Of a stretch of 64,000 nt of DNA, positions 54,009-64,000 are shown one piece after another. The stretch is from contig JANHCV010000001.1 of NCBI GenBank assembly GCA_025594325.1, positions 124,001-188,000 on the forward strand. Reading direction: 5' to 3'. This DNA comes from Blastocladiella emersonii ATCC 22665. Lineage: Eukaryota > Blastocladiomycota > Blastocladiomycetes > Blastocladiales > Blastocladiaceae. Position numbers and translations under genes: made by a program. The notes under the pieces were generated by a model. It saw nothing but the letters and a program-made list of their open reading frames with translations, searched no databases and was not told the origin of the DNA. Position 1 is the stretch's first letter. Each line of letters opens with the position of its first letter.

Positions 54009-54727
54009 GCCTGCGGCGCGGGAGGAGCCGGCGGCGCGCCGGCCTCGCTCTGTCCGAGGACGCCGTTGATCACGGCGCGCGCGAGGTCGCCAAACGAGCC
54101 CTCGAAGCGGCGGCCGGGCCCGACGTCAATGACGATCTTCGCGACACCCTTCTTGCTCGCCTTGCCCTTGCTCCGGTCCTCGCGGGCCGCGGACCGGCGC
54201 GCCTCCTCCTCGAGGTCGCGGTGCACGCCCTTGGTCGTCTTGGCCGCGCGGCGCGCGATCCGGGCGCTCCGCTCCGCGTCCTCGCTGACCGCAGCCACAG
54301 CCTCGGCACGCGCAGCGAGCTGCTCGATGGCCGCCGCGTGCACCGCGGCCGTGGCCGTCAGCAGGGCATGCTGCGCGTCGAGGAACGCGCGGGTCACGCC
54401 GTCCGCGGGGATCTCGGGCACGGGGAGGAGCTCGGGCGGGTCGTCGTAGATCTCAGGCTCCGATGGCGGGGCGGGCAGGCCGAGCGCCGACGCGAGAGCT
54501 GCGCGCAGGGCGGGCGGGAGTGAGGCAGCGGGACCCGTGTACAATGGCATCGCGGCGTCCGACGAGTGCACGGCGAGCGAGCCGTCCGGGTGCACTAGGA
54601 GCGAGTACGCGTTGGGCGCGGGAGCGGCGGCGGCGGGCGGCTTGTCGGCTGGGAATGCCGCCTTGCTCGACGACGAGGCCGCCGACGGGGAAGCGTCGTC
54701 GTAGGCCGGCGGATCGGTTGATGTCAT
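53768..54727 (-). CDS. Uncharacterised PPxY-motif protein with Pro/Met-rich repeat
   Basis: Single exon, 319 residues from the ATG at 54727. It begins MTSTDPPAYDDASPS; PPAY is a PPxY ligand for WW domains such as those of Rsp5/Nedd4 ubiquitin ligases. A segment NAYSLLVHPDGSLAVHSSDA looks folded. A helical, charged stretch at about 120-210 contains AERSARIARRAAKTTKGVHR and then a basic RSKGKASKKGVAKIVIDVG. The tail has PPMPPMPPMAPMPPPPP and ends GTGCEFEFCAGGEHGVKISI with two Cys. No family recognised. The in-frame extension upstream to 54934 lacks similarity in character and was not used. PPxY suggests adaptor-type regulation of ubiquitylation; that is inference. Confidence 0.6.
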
Positions 54728-55012
54728 GCTTTGGTTGCTTCGTTGGTTCCGTTTGAGCTGAAGAAGCGGGAGTGGGGGATGGGGAGGGGTCTGGCCGCCT
54801 TTTTGTATGGCGCGTAACGTCGGTTCAGCCAGGCAGCCCGCCTCGCGCGCGGACCACCGGCGCCAGGCCCGGAACTTCATCATCGTGCACCGGATCGGCG
54901 GGGGCCACGTCACGGACCCCTGCCAGCGTGGCACGAAGGCCGAGGAACGCGTTGCGAACGACGCGTTGAGGACGAGGAGAGGAACGTGTGTATGAATGCG
55001 CCGACAGAAACA

Positions 55013-57259
55013 TCACCGCCGCCCCTTGCGCCGCTTCGCTCCGCTGCTGCTGCCGCCGCCCGACGATGCCGAGGACGTGGACCCGGCCGTGGTGAGGGCG
55101 GGCGGCTGCTCGACCTGCGCGGGGTCCTCGACCAGGCCAGTGCCGCCCGTGAGTGCCGAGACCTGTCGGAACAGGTCCGACACGTCCTTGAACAGGAGGT
55201 GGTCGGCGCAGAAGTTGCGCACCTCGACGAGCGATTCGGGCGGGAGGTCGGCCACATACTTGGAGAGGAACTTGGTCGCGAGCTGGACGGTGCGCGCGGT
55301 GCCCGACGCGAGCGCCGACGACACGACGCGCGACACGAACGCCGGGAGGTGGTCTTTTGCCAGCGCGCCGCTCGCCCACAGCCGGTGCACGACCTGCAGG
55401 TGCGCGACGCGCAGCGGGTGCGTGGGGCGCAGCAGCACGTCGGCGAGCGCGTCGAGCGGGGTCGTGCGCGCCAGAATGTCCGCCGCGAGGTCCGGACTGT
55501 GCGTGATGAGGCCCTGCACTGTCGCGGGCGACAGGAGCGACGCGGGCAGCGACGCAGGGAGGGGTGCAGGGAGCGCGTCCATGGGGCTCGATGCAGCGCG
55601 CTCCAACGCAGCGGTCAACGACGCGACCTCGGACTCGGTGAGCCCTTCGACGGTCGGGGTTGCGGGCCGCGACGCGGCGGCGTCGGCCGAGGACTCGGCT
55701 CCGCCCAGACCGCCCGGTTCCGGTGGCTGAAGACCCATGTCGGCAGCGGCGCGGGCGCGGGACCAGTCAGCGAGCGCGGCGGTGGCGGCAGACGGCGCAT
55801 CGGTGTACTTCCACTCGCTGGACGATTTGCGCGGCGACGAGTGAGCTCAAGTGCGACGGCGCGCGTGGGATCGAGAAACGTACGTGTCGAGGAGGGCGGT
55901 GAACTTGTCCCCGACCAAGCGCTGCTCGGCGACCACTGCGTCGATGGCCTCGACCGTCTCCGCTAGCACGCACAGCTCGAGCGGCAGCGCCACGTCTGGT
56001 GGGTCCGCCGAGGTCGCCGAGCGGTCGATGAAGGCCTCGAGCGTGTCGCTGTAAGCGGCAATGTGGACCATGGTTTTGGCAAGAAAGTCCTGGTCGCTCA
56101 GCAGGTGCGGTGCGGATCGTGGTCTGCGCGGCGAGAAGAGGAGGAGGTGCGCGAGCGTCTGCTCGAGCGGCGCGCCGTGGCGGGCGAGGCGGAGGAAGAG
56201 GGCGAGGAACGGGTGCGCACGCGCAAGGGCGAGGGCGTGCCGCTGCGACTCGGGGAGGTGCAGGACGTAGGCCTCGGCGGCGTCGCTGAGGAGCGGCGGG
56301 AACTGGGCGAGCAGGCCGCGGCGGCGGCGCGGTGGCGGGGTCGCGCGGTGGCGGCGCTGGCGCTGCTGCGACACGTCGAGGGGCAGGACGGGGAGGCTCG
56401 GGTCGGCGTAGAGGGCAAAGAGGAGGAACTGGGCGAGGAGCCGGGTCGGCAGCGGGGCAGGTGGTCCGGCCTCGAGCACGTCGGCGAGCTCAAGCGAGGC
56501 CGAGTAGAGGCGCAGCGGGTCGATGCGGTGAGCGTGGCGGTCGAGGGCGACGCGGGCGCGGACGAGGCGCCAGGCCTCGCCGACGGGGAGCGCGGTGAGG
56601 GCGGCGAGCATGCCCTGCGAGAACTGGCGCACCGAGGCGGCGGCCATGGCGGCGGACGCGGCGGCCTCGTAGTAGCCCGAGAGGCTCCGGCGCGAGGGCG
56701 GGAGCGAGGCGGCGGCGTCAGCGTCCGAGTGAGCACCGGTGTCCTCGTCGTCGGTTGCGTTGGCGAGGTCCCAGTCCTCGTCCGTCTCGCTCCCGGCGTC
56801 GTCGCCGTTGGTGCCGGCGCCGTTGGCGGCCGAGGCGGCGGCATCAGCGGCCGAGTAGCTGCCCATACGCGAAGGCGGGAGGGCAACGGGCGGGACGACG
56901 CTCGCGTAGGGGTAAGCGGCGGGCCCCGCGGCGGACGCGGCGGTGGCCGAGAAGAGAGCGTTGTTGGCGGAGGTGGTGCGCGGGCTGGCGGCGGGCGAAG
57001 CGCGGGCGGAGCGCGATCGTGGTGGGACGGGGGCGGGGGCAGGTCCGGGCCCCGTGGCGCCGAGCGGGACGGGGTTGAAGGCGACCTTGCCCGGAGTCGG
57101 GGTGGGGGTGGAGGAGGCGGACGAGGACGAGAGCGCGTTCACGGGCGTGGCCGAGGCGGACGAGGGCGACGAGACCGACGATGCGGCGGTTTGTCGGCGG
57201 GATCGGCCGCCCGAGGACGCGGCGCGGGAGGCCCACGACCCGGGTTGTGGTTCATTCAT
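55013..57259 (-). CDS. CCR4-NOT complex subunit 11 (CNOT11) homologue
   Basis: Exons 57259-55884 and 55817-55013 give 726 residues, spliced as ALLDTEWKYTDAPS. The N-terminal 200 residues are disordered. A helical module follows (RLLAQFLLFALYADPSLPVL, VGDKFTALLD). The C-terminal domain corresponds to the CNOT11 DUF2363 region: TVQGLITHSPDLAADILART, RVAHLQVVHRLWASGAL, FVSRVVSSALASGTARTVQL and PESLVEVRNFCADHLLFKDV followed by SDLFRQVSAL. These align in order with the human protein. CNOT11 with CNOT10 forms a module of the deadenylase complex and is absent from Saccharomyces and, to my knowledge, from most Dikarya. The C-terminus is basic (SGAKRRKGRR). Confidence 0.75.
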
Positions 57260-57711
57260 GCATGGGGGTCCCAGGGCAGGTCTGGGCGTGCCGGATCAGG
57301 TGTGGTAGAGGTGGCAGAGAAAGGGGAAGGAGGGGGAGGGCAGGGGTCGTAGGGGGAGGGCAGGTCCGAGGTGACGGACGGGGGTCGAGTTGAGCGATGG
57401 CGGCGGGTGCGGCTCGGAGTCGGCGGCGAGGTAGAGTCGATGCGTAGCAGCGCGTTGCGGCGAGTGTGCGGCGTGCGCGAGTCGGTTTGCGTGCGGGTGA
57501 TGCGGTCGCGATGGCGGGCAGCCGGCTCGTCCGCGAGCGCTGCGAACAGCGCCGGGGTCGGCAGCGACCGGTCACGCGCACGCAAGGGGCGCCGCACGTG
57601 TGCGCAAGACGCGTGCTTCTCCCTCCCGCCCGCCCGGTGCAGCGCCCGGTGCCACCCGCCTGCCCTCTTCCCCTCTCCCTCTGCCTGAGCGCACCTACCA
57701 AACCACCCACC
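57260..57711. other. Divergent promoter region, CNOT11/NTAQ1
   Basis: 452 bp between opposite starts. A polypyrimidine stretch (57660-57690) precedes the NTAQ1 start. No gene seen. Confidence 0.5.
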
Positions 57712-58487
57712 ATGGATCGCGAGCGCCGGAAGCCGTTCACGTACACGGCGTGCTACTGCGAGGAGAACGTCCACCGGCTGCTGGACGAGCACCTGCCGGT
57801 CGGGAGCGTCCCCCCGCACGCACCAGGCGAGTTCCGCGTGGCCGAGGCGTTTGCCGTGTTCATCTCCAACGCCAGCAAGGCGGTGCCGCTGTGGCACCAC
57901 TGGGACCGCGACGCCAACGCTCCCGGTGCGTTGCCTGACTCCCCTTGGCCCTGACCTGGCGTCGGAGAACTGATGTCGGATCCAGGTCCGCCCCGGTTCT
58001 AGTCGTCGTGTGCTGGGACTACCATGTCATTGCCATTGCCGTGTGTCGCGCCCCGACTGGCGCGCAGATCGCGCTCGTCTACGACCTCGACTCGTACTTG
58101 CCCTTCCCGTGCCGGCTGTTCGACTACGCGACGTACGCGCTGCTCGCGTCCTCCGACGGCTCGCCGCCCACCGACAACCCGGCCTTCACGCACGCGTACC
58201 GCGTCGTGCCGCGCGCCGAGTTCCTCGCCACCTTCTCGAGCGACCGCCGCCACATGCGCGCGCCCGACGGGAGCGGCGGGTGGACCAAGCAGCCGCCGCC
58301 GTACCCCCCACTGCGCGGGCCCGACGCGGCGACGGCGCACGACCTCGACCGGTTCGTGGGCATGGTGCCGGGAGCGGGGCCCGGCGAGGTGCTCGATCAG
58401 GCCGCGCTGCTGCGCCGCTTCGGCGTCGACGCCGCAGCGCTCCCGGCGCGACAAGACGCGCCCAGCGACGGCAGCGCGTCGTCCTAA
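57712..58487 (+). CDS. NTAQ1: Protein N-terminal glutamine amidohydrolase NTAQ1
   Basis: Converts N-terminal Gln to Glu, creating a substrate for arginylation in the Arg/N-degron pathway. Exons 57712-57925 and 58003-58487 give 232 residues. The catalytic triad is visible: Cys16 in [11 protein letters not shown], His79 in the WDYHV motif, and Asp99 in [10 protein letters not shown]. Also conserved are [24 protein letters not shown] and [10 protein letters not shown]. The first possible acceptor (58002 versus one at 57984) was chosen because only TTCTAG at 57997-58002 keeps the frame into VVVCWDYHV; the earlier CAG leads to a stop. The next gene starts 31 or 319 bp downstream depending on its start. 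Confidence 0.92.
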
Positions 58488-58518
58488 ATACATTCCACTC
58501 ACTTGCTGCAACCCAACC

Positions 58519-60769
58519 ATGGCGCTCACGCTCGTGCTGGCACGGCCGGCGGCGATCACGGCGGCGGCGGCGACGGTGACGCGAGGTGGGAGTGGTGCAG
58601 GCGGGTTCCGCAGAATGAGCCGGGCGCCATGCACGTCGCGTGGCCTCGCCGCGTTGCTGCGGGTGCTCGGCCCGCGCTCCTCGTCGCCCCCGACCCCGGC
58701 CCAACAACCGCCGCCGCCCTATAAAGCCCGCCCGCTCCCCCGCCTCCCCGCGCGCTCTCTCGCGACTCGAGCCCACCCACCGCCGCCGAGCTACGAACCA
58801 ACAACCATGGCACCGACCGACACGTCCGCGCGCCTCGCCGGCCTCCGCGCCCTCATGCAGCAGCACAACCTGCACGCCTACATCGTCCCGTCCGAGGACG
58901 CCCACCAGTCCGAGTACATTGCCGACTGCGACGCGCGCCGCGCCTTCATCTCGGGCTTCACCGGCTCCGCGGGTACGCTGCACTGCGCTGCCCTGCCTTC
59001 CTGATCCCGATCGCCACTCACCTCGCTCCGCTCCCTCAAACACAGGCCAGGCCGTCGTCACCCTCGACAAGGCCGCCCTCTGGACCGACGGCCGCTACTT
59101 CCTCCAGGCCTCGCAGCAGCTCGACGCCAACTGGACCCTCATGAAGTTCGGCCTCCCAGACACCCCGACCAAGGAGGCCTGGCTCGTCGCCGAGTTTGCC
59201 GCCATCGACGCCGCCCGCGTCGGCCTCGACCCCGCCCTCTTCTCCGTCAAGGCCGCCGAGACCCTGCGCGCCGCCCTCGCCGCCAAGGGCCACACGGTCG
59301 TCCCGCTCGCCGAGAACCTCGTCGACGCCGTGTGGGCCGCCGACCGCCCCGCCGTCCCCGCCAACCCTGTCACGGTCCTCGCCACCGAGTTTGCCGGCCA
59401 GGCCTTCACCGACAAGCTCGCCCTCGTGCGCGCCGAGCTCGCCAAGCCCCTCAAGGACGGCGACAACGACGTGCACGCCCACGCCCTCGTCCTCACCGCC
59501 CTCGACGATATTGCCTGGCTCTTCAACCTGCGCGGCTCCGACATTGCCTTCAACCCCGTCTTCTTCGCCTACGCCCTCGTCTCGGCCGACGACGCCGTCC
59601 TGTGGGTCGACCCCACCAAGCTCACCCCCGACGTCTTCTCGCACCTCGCCGACGGCCTCGTCAAGGTCCAGCCCTACCACGCCATCTTCGACGACCTCGC
59701 CTCGGTCCACGCCGCCAAGGCCGCCCCCGGCACCAAGTTCGTCATTGACGGCCGCTGCAACCTCGCCCTGCAGGAGGTGCTGGGCGCCGACCGCACCCAC
59801 GTCATCACCCGCAACCCGATCGTGTCCGCCAAGGCCGTCAAGAACCCCGTCGAGATCGACGGCTTCCGCCTCTCGCACATCCGCGACGCGGCCGCCCTCG
59901 TCTCCTACTTTGCCTGGCTCGAGGACGAGCTCGTCAACAAGGGCCGCGACGACATTGACGAGGTGGACGGCTCCGACTACCTCGAGGCCCAGCGCGCCAA
60001 GCAGCCCGACTTCGTCGGTCTCTCCTTCCCGACCATCTCGGGCTCGGGCCCCAACGGCGCCATCATCCACTACGCCCCCGCCAAGCCCTCGGCCCGCACC
60101 ATCGACCCCAAGGCCGTGTACCTGTGCGACTCGGGCGCCCAGTACAAGAACGGCACCACGGACGTGACGCGCACCGTGCACCTCGCCGGCACCCCGACCG
60201 ACTTCGAAAAGCTCGCCAACACGCGCGTGCTGCAGGGCCACCTCGCCCTGACCCGCGCCGTGTTCCCCAAGGGCACCTCGGGCTTTGTCGTGGACGCGTA
60301 CGCGCGCGGCCCGCTCTGGTCGTCGGGCCTCGACTTCCGCCACGGCACGGGCCACGGCGTCGGCCACTTCCTCAACGTGCACGAGGGCCCGCACTCGATC
60401 TCGCCGCGCCCCGGCTCGCTCGATGTCGCGCTCGCCCCCGGCATGATCGTGACCAACGAGCCCGGCTACTACCACGACGACGGCGCCGACGGCCACGCCG
60501 GCTTCGGCATCCGCATCGAGAACGTGCTGGCCGTGGTCGAGGCCAAGACCCCGCACAACTTTGGCGGCGTCGGCTACCTCACCTTCGAGAACGTCACGGT
60601 CGTCCCCTACGACAAGGCCCTGATCGCCGTCGAGCTGCTGTCGCCCGAGGAGATCAAGCACATTGACGCGTACCACGCCGAGTGCTGGGAGAAGGTCTCG
60701 CCGCTCCTCGAGCCCGAGTCGCTCGAGTGGAAGTGGCTGCAGCGCGCTACCTCGCCCCTCGTCGCCTAG
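58519..60769 (+). CDS. Aminopeptidase P (Xaa-Pro aminopeptidase), possible two starts
   Basis: M24 metallopeptidase removing N-terminal residues before proline. Exons up to 58972 and 59046-60769. From the ATG at 58807 the protein has 629 residues, the usual cytosolic XPNPEP1 length, beginning [18 protein letters not shown]. From the in-frame ATG at 58519 it has 725, adding 96 residues rich in Arg/Ala/Pro with a single acidic one, like a mitochondrial presequence. A TATAAA at 58720-58725 lies between the two and favours the short form. The three-domain family order is seen, with the pita-bread catalytic domain carrying [41 protein letters not shown] and IRIENVL, which supply the two-metal ligands. 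The C-terminal [12 protein letters not shown] is typical. Confidence 0.93.
58720..58725 (+). promoter_or_regulatory. TATA box of the aminopeptidase P gene
   Basis: TATAAA in an otherwise very GC-rich stretch, 82 bp before the ATG at 58807. The spacing fits a core promoter with a short leader for the cytosolic form; it lies inside the frame of the longer form. Confidence 0.6.
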
Positions 60770-60849
60770 ATCGTGTACACCTGGACATGTATACATTCAT
60801 CATAAACGATTGCTTGTATTCTTATATCAAAACTGTGTGTATCCCTTCG

Positions 60850-63109
60850 TCAGGACGATGACGAGGACGATGACGGTGCCACGTCCTGCGGCCGGATCGT
60901 CACCCCGCCGCCGCCTTGCGCGTGTGCCTGCTGCAGCGCGTGCACGGCGAGCCGCAGCGCCGCCACCTCGGTGCGCAGCGCGACCACCTCGCCCAGCGTC
61001 TCGCGGTGCACCGTGCCCAGGTCGCGCAGCGCCTCGGCCTGGTCGCGGACCAGCGCGAGCACCTGGTCGAGCACGCTGCCGCCGGAAATGGACGGCGGGC
61101 CCGGCGTGGGAGGAACTGGAGAGGCTGCGTCGGGAGTGGGAGCAGTGGCTGACTGGATGGGCTGCCGTAGCGGCGTCTCGATGCGCGGCGCGGAGGACAG
61201 CTCGAGCAGGGCCTCTGGCATCCCAGGCTCGGGTGCCGCGGGCGGGCGGGCCGGCGATGACGACGATGACTCGGGAGCAGCAGCGATAGCCGTGGCGCAC
61301 GGGCCCTCGTCGCCCTCGGCCGCTACTACTGCCGCCGCCGCCGCTGCAGTCGGAGCCGCAGGGAGTGCGATCCTGGGCGGCGGCGGCGGCGCGTTGAGCA
61401 GCGCGGACGGTGGCGTGTTGACGGCGGGGTTGAGGTTGCGCAGGCGCTTGGCGGTGGCGATGAGAGCCTCGGACGCGAGGCGCTTGAAGGGCTTGGACTG
61501 GTCGATCTTGGCGAGCAGCACGGAAAAGTAGCGCCAGTTGGCGAGGATCACGTCGGCGGGCATCCAGTTGAGCGCCTCGATCAGGTCGGCCTTGCACCGC
61601 GTCGGCGACGACCGCAGGCTGATGCAGGTGATGGACCCGTCCTCGCGCTGCGCGTCAATGAACAGGTTGTCCCCGTTGCCGTGCACGTACTGGCCCGGCG
61701 TCTTCTGCACGATCCCGACGATGGGCGGCTTGCCGCGCTGCCCGACCCGGCTGCCCGACGGCTTGCTCGCGGCCGGGGTTGTGCCCGCGGGGGCTGCGTC
61801 GTCGCCTGGTACTGCTGCTCGGTCGTCGGCGCTCGCGGCCGTGGGGCGGACTGCGGCGGATGCGGGTGCCGAGGGCTGCGGGGTCGGCTGCTTCGAGGCC
61901 GCCCGCGCCGCAGCAGCAGCGAGCGCGAGGCCTGGCGACGACGTGCTGTCGGCGCTGTCGATGCACTCGAGGTGGCCGCACGGACCGTCGTCATCCTGGG
62001 TCACGACGAGCCCGCCGAGATGGTCGTGGCTGTGTCCATGGCTGTGATCGTGGAAGGGCGCGAGGAGCGGGTCGAGGAACGCGGGACCAGTGGTCGCGGC
62101 AGCGGCAGTCGTTGGACCCGTCGTCGTCGTTGCGGGCGAGAGCATGAGCGGGACGCTGTTGACGCGCGTCGGCGGCGCCCGCGCCGACCCGCTCGCGGCC
62201 GCGGGCGGGATGGCGAGGAGCGACTGGATCGCGGCGGCCGTGCTCTGGTCCGTCCACGCGTGCCCGGCAGCAGGCGGTCCGGGGCTTGCGCGCGCGGCGG
62301 GCGTCGCACCCGCACTGCGCGAGGTGCGCGAGGTGCGCTGGCTAGTAGCGAGATCCCCACCAGTGCTGTTGCCGCCGTTGAACTGCGGGAACGTGAACGG
62401 CATCATGCCCAGCCCACCGAGCCCCGCGCCGGGCACACACCCGCCGGACGTGCTGCAGTGGTCGTCGTGGAAGTGATGGCCGTTGTTGACGTGGACGTGA
62501 CCCGAGTGGATCCGCGGCGCCTTGCGCGGGCGCGCCGCGAGCAGGAGCGGATGCGGGTACTGCTGGAGGTGAGGCTGCGGCTGCGGCTGCTGCTGCTGCA
62601 TCGACTGGTACGGGTATTGGCTGAGCTGGAGCGCCATGGCAGCCGCGGCGGCGGCATCCTGCGGGCCGGGAGCGGCAGGTGCGCCGGCCGGCGACGCAAG
62701 CGCCGGGAACCCCATGGGTGCCGGCATGAAGCCGTTGCTGGCGCCCGCAGAACCGAGGCCGGTACCAAAGGCGGCGGCGGCGCTCGCCGGGTCGGCAAAG
62801 ATGTAGCTCTCGAGGTCGAGGGCGTCGAACGAGTGCGGGTCGCTGAACCCGAACGAGTGGTGCTGCAGGTGCGGCTGTTGCTGCGCCGGGACCGCCGATC
62901 CCCACGGAGGCGGCAAGCTCGTCAGCTGCGGCGAGCCGGCAGCCACGGCGGTTGCCAGCGGGTCGTCAAGGAACGAGGCATCGCGCTTGCGCGGGTTCGA
63001 GTTGGCGAGCCCAGGCGGCGGCGGCGGGTGTTGCTATGTGCGCGATGATGGGTGCAGGTCAGCGATCGTGGCCGGAATGCTTGCTACCGGCAAAGCGTAG
63101 CCGTACCAT
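60850..63109 (-). CDS. Unrecognised His/Gln/Ala-rich protein with one folded domain and coiled coil
   Basis: Exons 63109-63107 (the ATG alone) and 63033-60850 give 728 residues. The intron has GTACGG donor, GCTGACC branch and CATAG acceptor; an in-frame TAG at the acceptor shows the frame cannot continue upstream unspliced. The N-terminus reads MQHPPPPPGLANSNPRKRDA. Low-complexity regions include HVHVNNGHHFHDDH, poly-Gln and FHDHSHGHSHDH. The one ordered segment is at about residues 440-550: PPIVGIVQKTPGQYVHGNGD, LFIDAQREDGSITCISLRSS, DLIEALNWMPADVILANWRY, FKRLASEALIATAKRLRNLN. The C-terminus has a heptad coiled coil (LGEVVALRTEVAALRLAVHA) and ends in eight Ser. The layout suggests a transcription regulator, but no known DNA-binding fold is recognised. 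Confidence 0.6.
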
Positions 63110-63587
63110 GTCGCCAAACGGGTCGATCGATGGGTCGCCGATCCGAGCGGGGCGGCAGAGCGGGTTGCGCACAGCGCCAAGGCGAGAAGTCGAGTGGCAG
63201 TCGGCGGTTTCTGGCGCGGCGCAGCGTTCAGTCGTCGTTGCAGCAAGTCGATACGTTCGGGGAGAGGCCGAGCGGCAGGCCGAGCGGGGGACCGAGCAGG
63301 GGGGGACGGGGAGCGCGCTGCAGCTCGAGCGGCCGCAACCGGACAGGTACGCCGGCCCACGTGCCCGGTCCGCGCACTGATTGGCTGAGGACGGCGCGGA
63401 TCTACACGTGCCCATGGCGCGACCCGCCTGCTGTGGCGCTTCGCGTCTCGCCCCGTGTCTCGCACGCCGATCCCGCCGGGGCAGTCAGGTTTCACGACAC
63501 CGTTTCCCGAGGAAACACGTTGTAAGATATATTGGGACGTAACTGGATAAATGAATCACACTTGTGCCCGCACAGGACGAACACCGC
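63110..63587. other. Spacer before the last gene
   Basis: 478 bp, promoter side of the His/Gln-rich gene and 3' flank of the last gene. Composition shifts from GC-rich to A/T-richer after about 63520. No gene seen. Confidence 0.5.
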
Positions 63588-63998
63588 TTACTTGATCGCA
63601 CTACAACGGGAGGCCACCTCAAGCAGGTGAGGGAAGTTTGCCGTCCTGCCGACCTTTTCAAGCTCCTCGACCGTGGAATCGCATGGTTTGATCCCGAGGC
63701 AGAGCATTTCATCCACAAGGCAGGCTGTTTCCTTCACGCACCATTGATCAAACTCGCGCTCGATCATGTCCAACTTCGGATCGCCGTGCACGCCTTCGAG
63801 CTTGATGCGGATGAGGTATGCGTAGTACTTGGGCGTAAGCACATTTGGGTGCTTCAACGTCAGCACATATCGATGGAGAATGTCAATCTTGAACAGCGCG
63901 CCGGCCCGTTTGTGCGCTTCCATGAGCGCGACAAACAAACGCCACGAGAGCACTGGAATCTTTTCGGCTCGATGACCGAGGACGTCGAAGGGGAGGTT
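63588..63998 (-). CDS. C-terminal part of an unrecognised gene, helical, A/T-richer
   Basis: Open frame of 137 codons entering from the right edge and stopping at 63588; the start is off the window. It reads LPFDVLGHRAEKIPVLSWRL, FVALMEAHKRAGALFKIDIL, YYAYLIRIKLEGVHGDPKL and LVDEMLCLGIKPCDSTVEEL. The predicted paired helices with ALMEAHKRAG and CLVDEMLCLGIKP spacing resemble pentatricopeptide-type helical hairpins, but not strongly enough to call. Its codons use A and T at third positions much more than the other genes here, so it may belong to a different gene class or origin. No other evidence on function. Confidence 0.55.
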   Translation of the reverse strand, partial: NLPFDVLGHRAEKIPVLSWRLFVALMEAHKRAGALFKIDILHRYVLTLKHPNVLTPKYYAYLIRIKLEGVHGDPKLDMIEREFDQWCVKETACLVDEMLCLGIKPCDSTVEELEKVGRTANFPHLLEVASRCSAIK

Positions 63999-64000
63999 TA

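Noticed and set aside
57926-57984. Shorter NTAQ1 intron ending at the CAG at 57982-57984
   Set aside because: The resulting frame reaches a stop after four codons; the acceptor at 58002 restores the WDYHV catalytic motif in phase.

Overview
This is a nuclear segment from a GC-rich eukaryote, most likely a fungus. The gene set is eukaryotic housekeeping: RNA polymerase II RPB1, Cdc14, TFIIIC TPR subunit, Prp31, Rab7, glycogen synthase and SDH4. I placed 33 short introns, mostly 59-98 nt, typically with a GTACGY donor, a CTAAC/CTGAC-like branch site and a TAG/CAG acceptor. A fungus is supported by a glycogen synthase of the fungal/animal GT3 type, an MscS-type channel carrying an EF-hand, and class-2 DHODH. 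CNOT11, CCDC174 and NTAQ1 are not typical of budding yeasts. Together with the very high GC and a LEA-like protein, they make an early-diverging zoosporic fungus (Blastocladiomycota type) my preferred guess. A GC-rich basidiomycete cannot be excluded.

Layout. 1-4602: 3'-truncated RPB1 on the minus strand, then a 1.5 kb gene-free flank. 6140-19515: six plus-strand genes (Cdc14, AMSH-type deubiquitinase, hot-dog thioesterase, DHODH, TFIIIC TPR subunit, C2-domain protein). 19579-33562: MHF1/CENP-S (-), Rab7 (+), F-box-like protein (-), MscS channel (+), insulysin (-), UBE2E-type E2 (+). 33739-38766: a LEA-like repeat protein and an unrecognised protein, both minus. 40176-48669: glycogen synthase, then three predicted mitochondrial proteins (SDH4, EF-Ts, an RRM-like protein), then Prp31. 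48670-50917: a 2.2 kb gene-poor block holding a broken fragment of the insulysin gene and short tandem repeats. 50918-63109: CCDC174, a secreted metalloprotease, a PPxY protein, CNOT11, NTAQ1, aminopeptidase P and a disordered His-rich protein. 63588-end: the 3' part of a gene with visibly different base composition.

Functionally the genes are independent, as expected in a eukaryote. Themes are transcription and RNA processing (RPB1, TFIIIC, Prp31, CNOT11, CCDC174), ubiquitin and proteolysis (AMSH, UBE2E, F-box, NTAQ1, insulysin, aminopeptidase P) and mitochondria (DHODH, SDH4, EF-Ts). Several pairs are divergent with short shared promoters (MHF1/Rab7, EF-Ts/RRM, CCDC174/metalloprotease, CNOT11/NTAQ1). 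No tRNA, rRNA, CRISPR or intact transposon was recognised. Because the DNA is so GC-rich, long spurious open frames occur opposite almost every gene; they are left out. I found no convincing undescribed multi-gene system. The most notable items are the insulysin relic with a repeat-bounded deletion, the LEA-like protein, a gene whose first coding exon is only the ATG, and a 13-nt microexon in Rab7.
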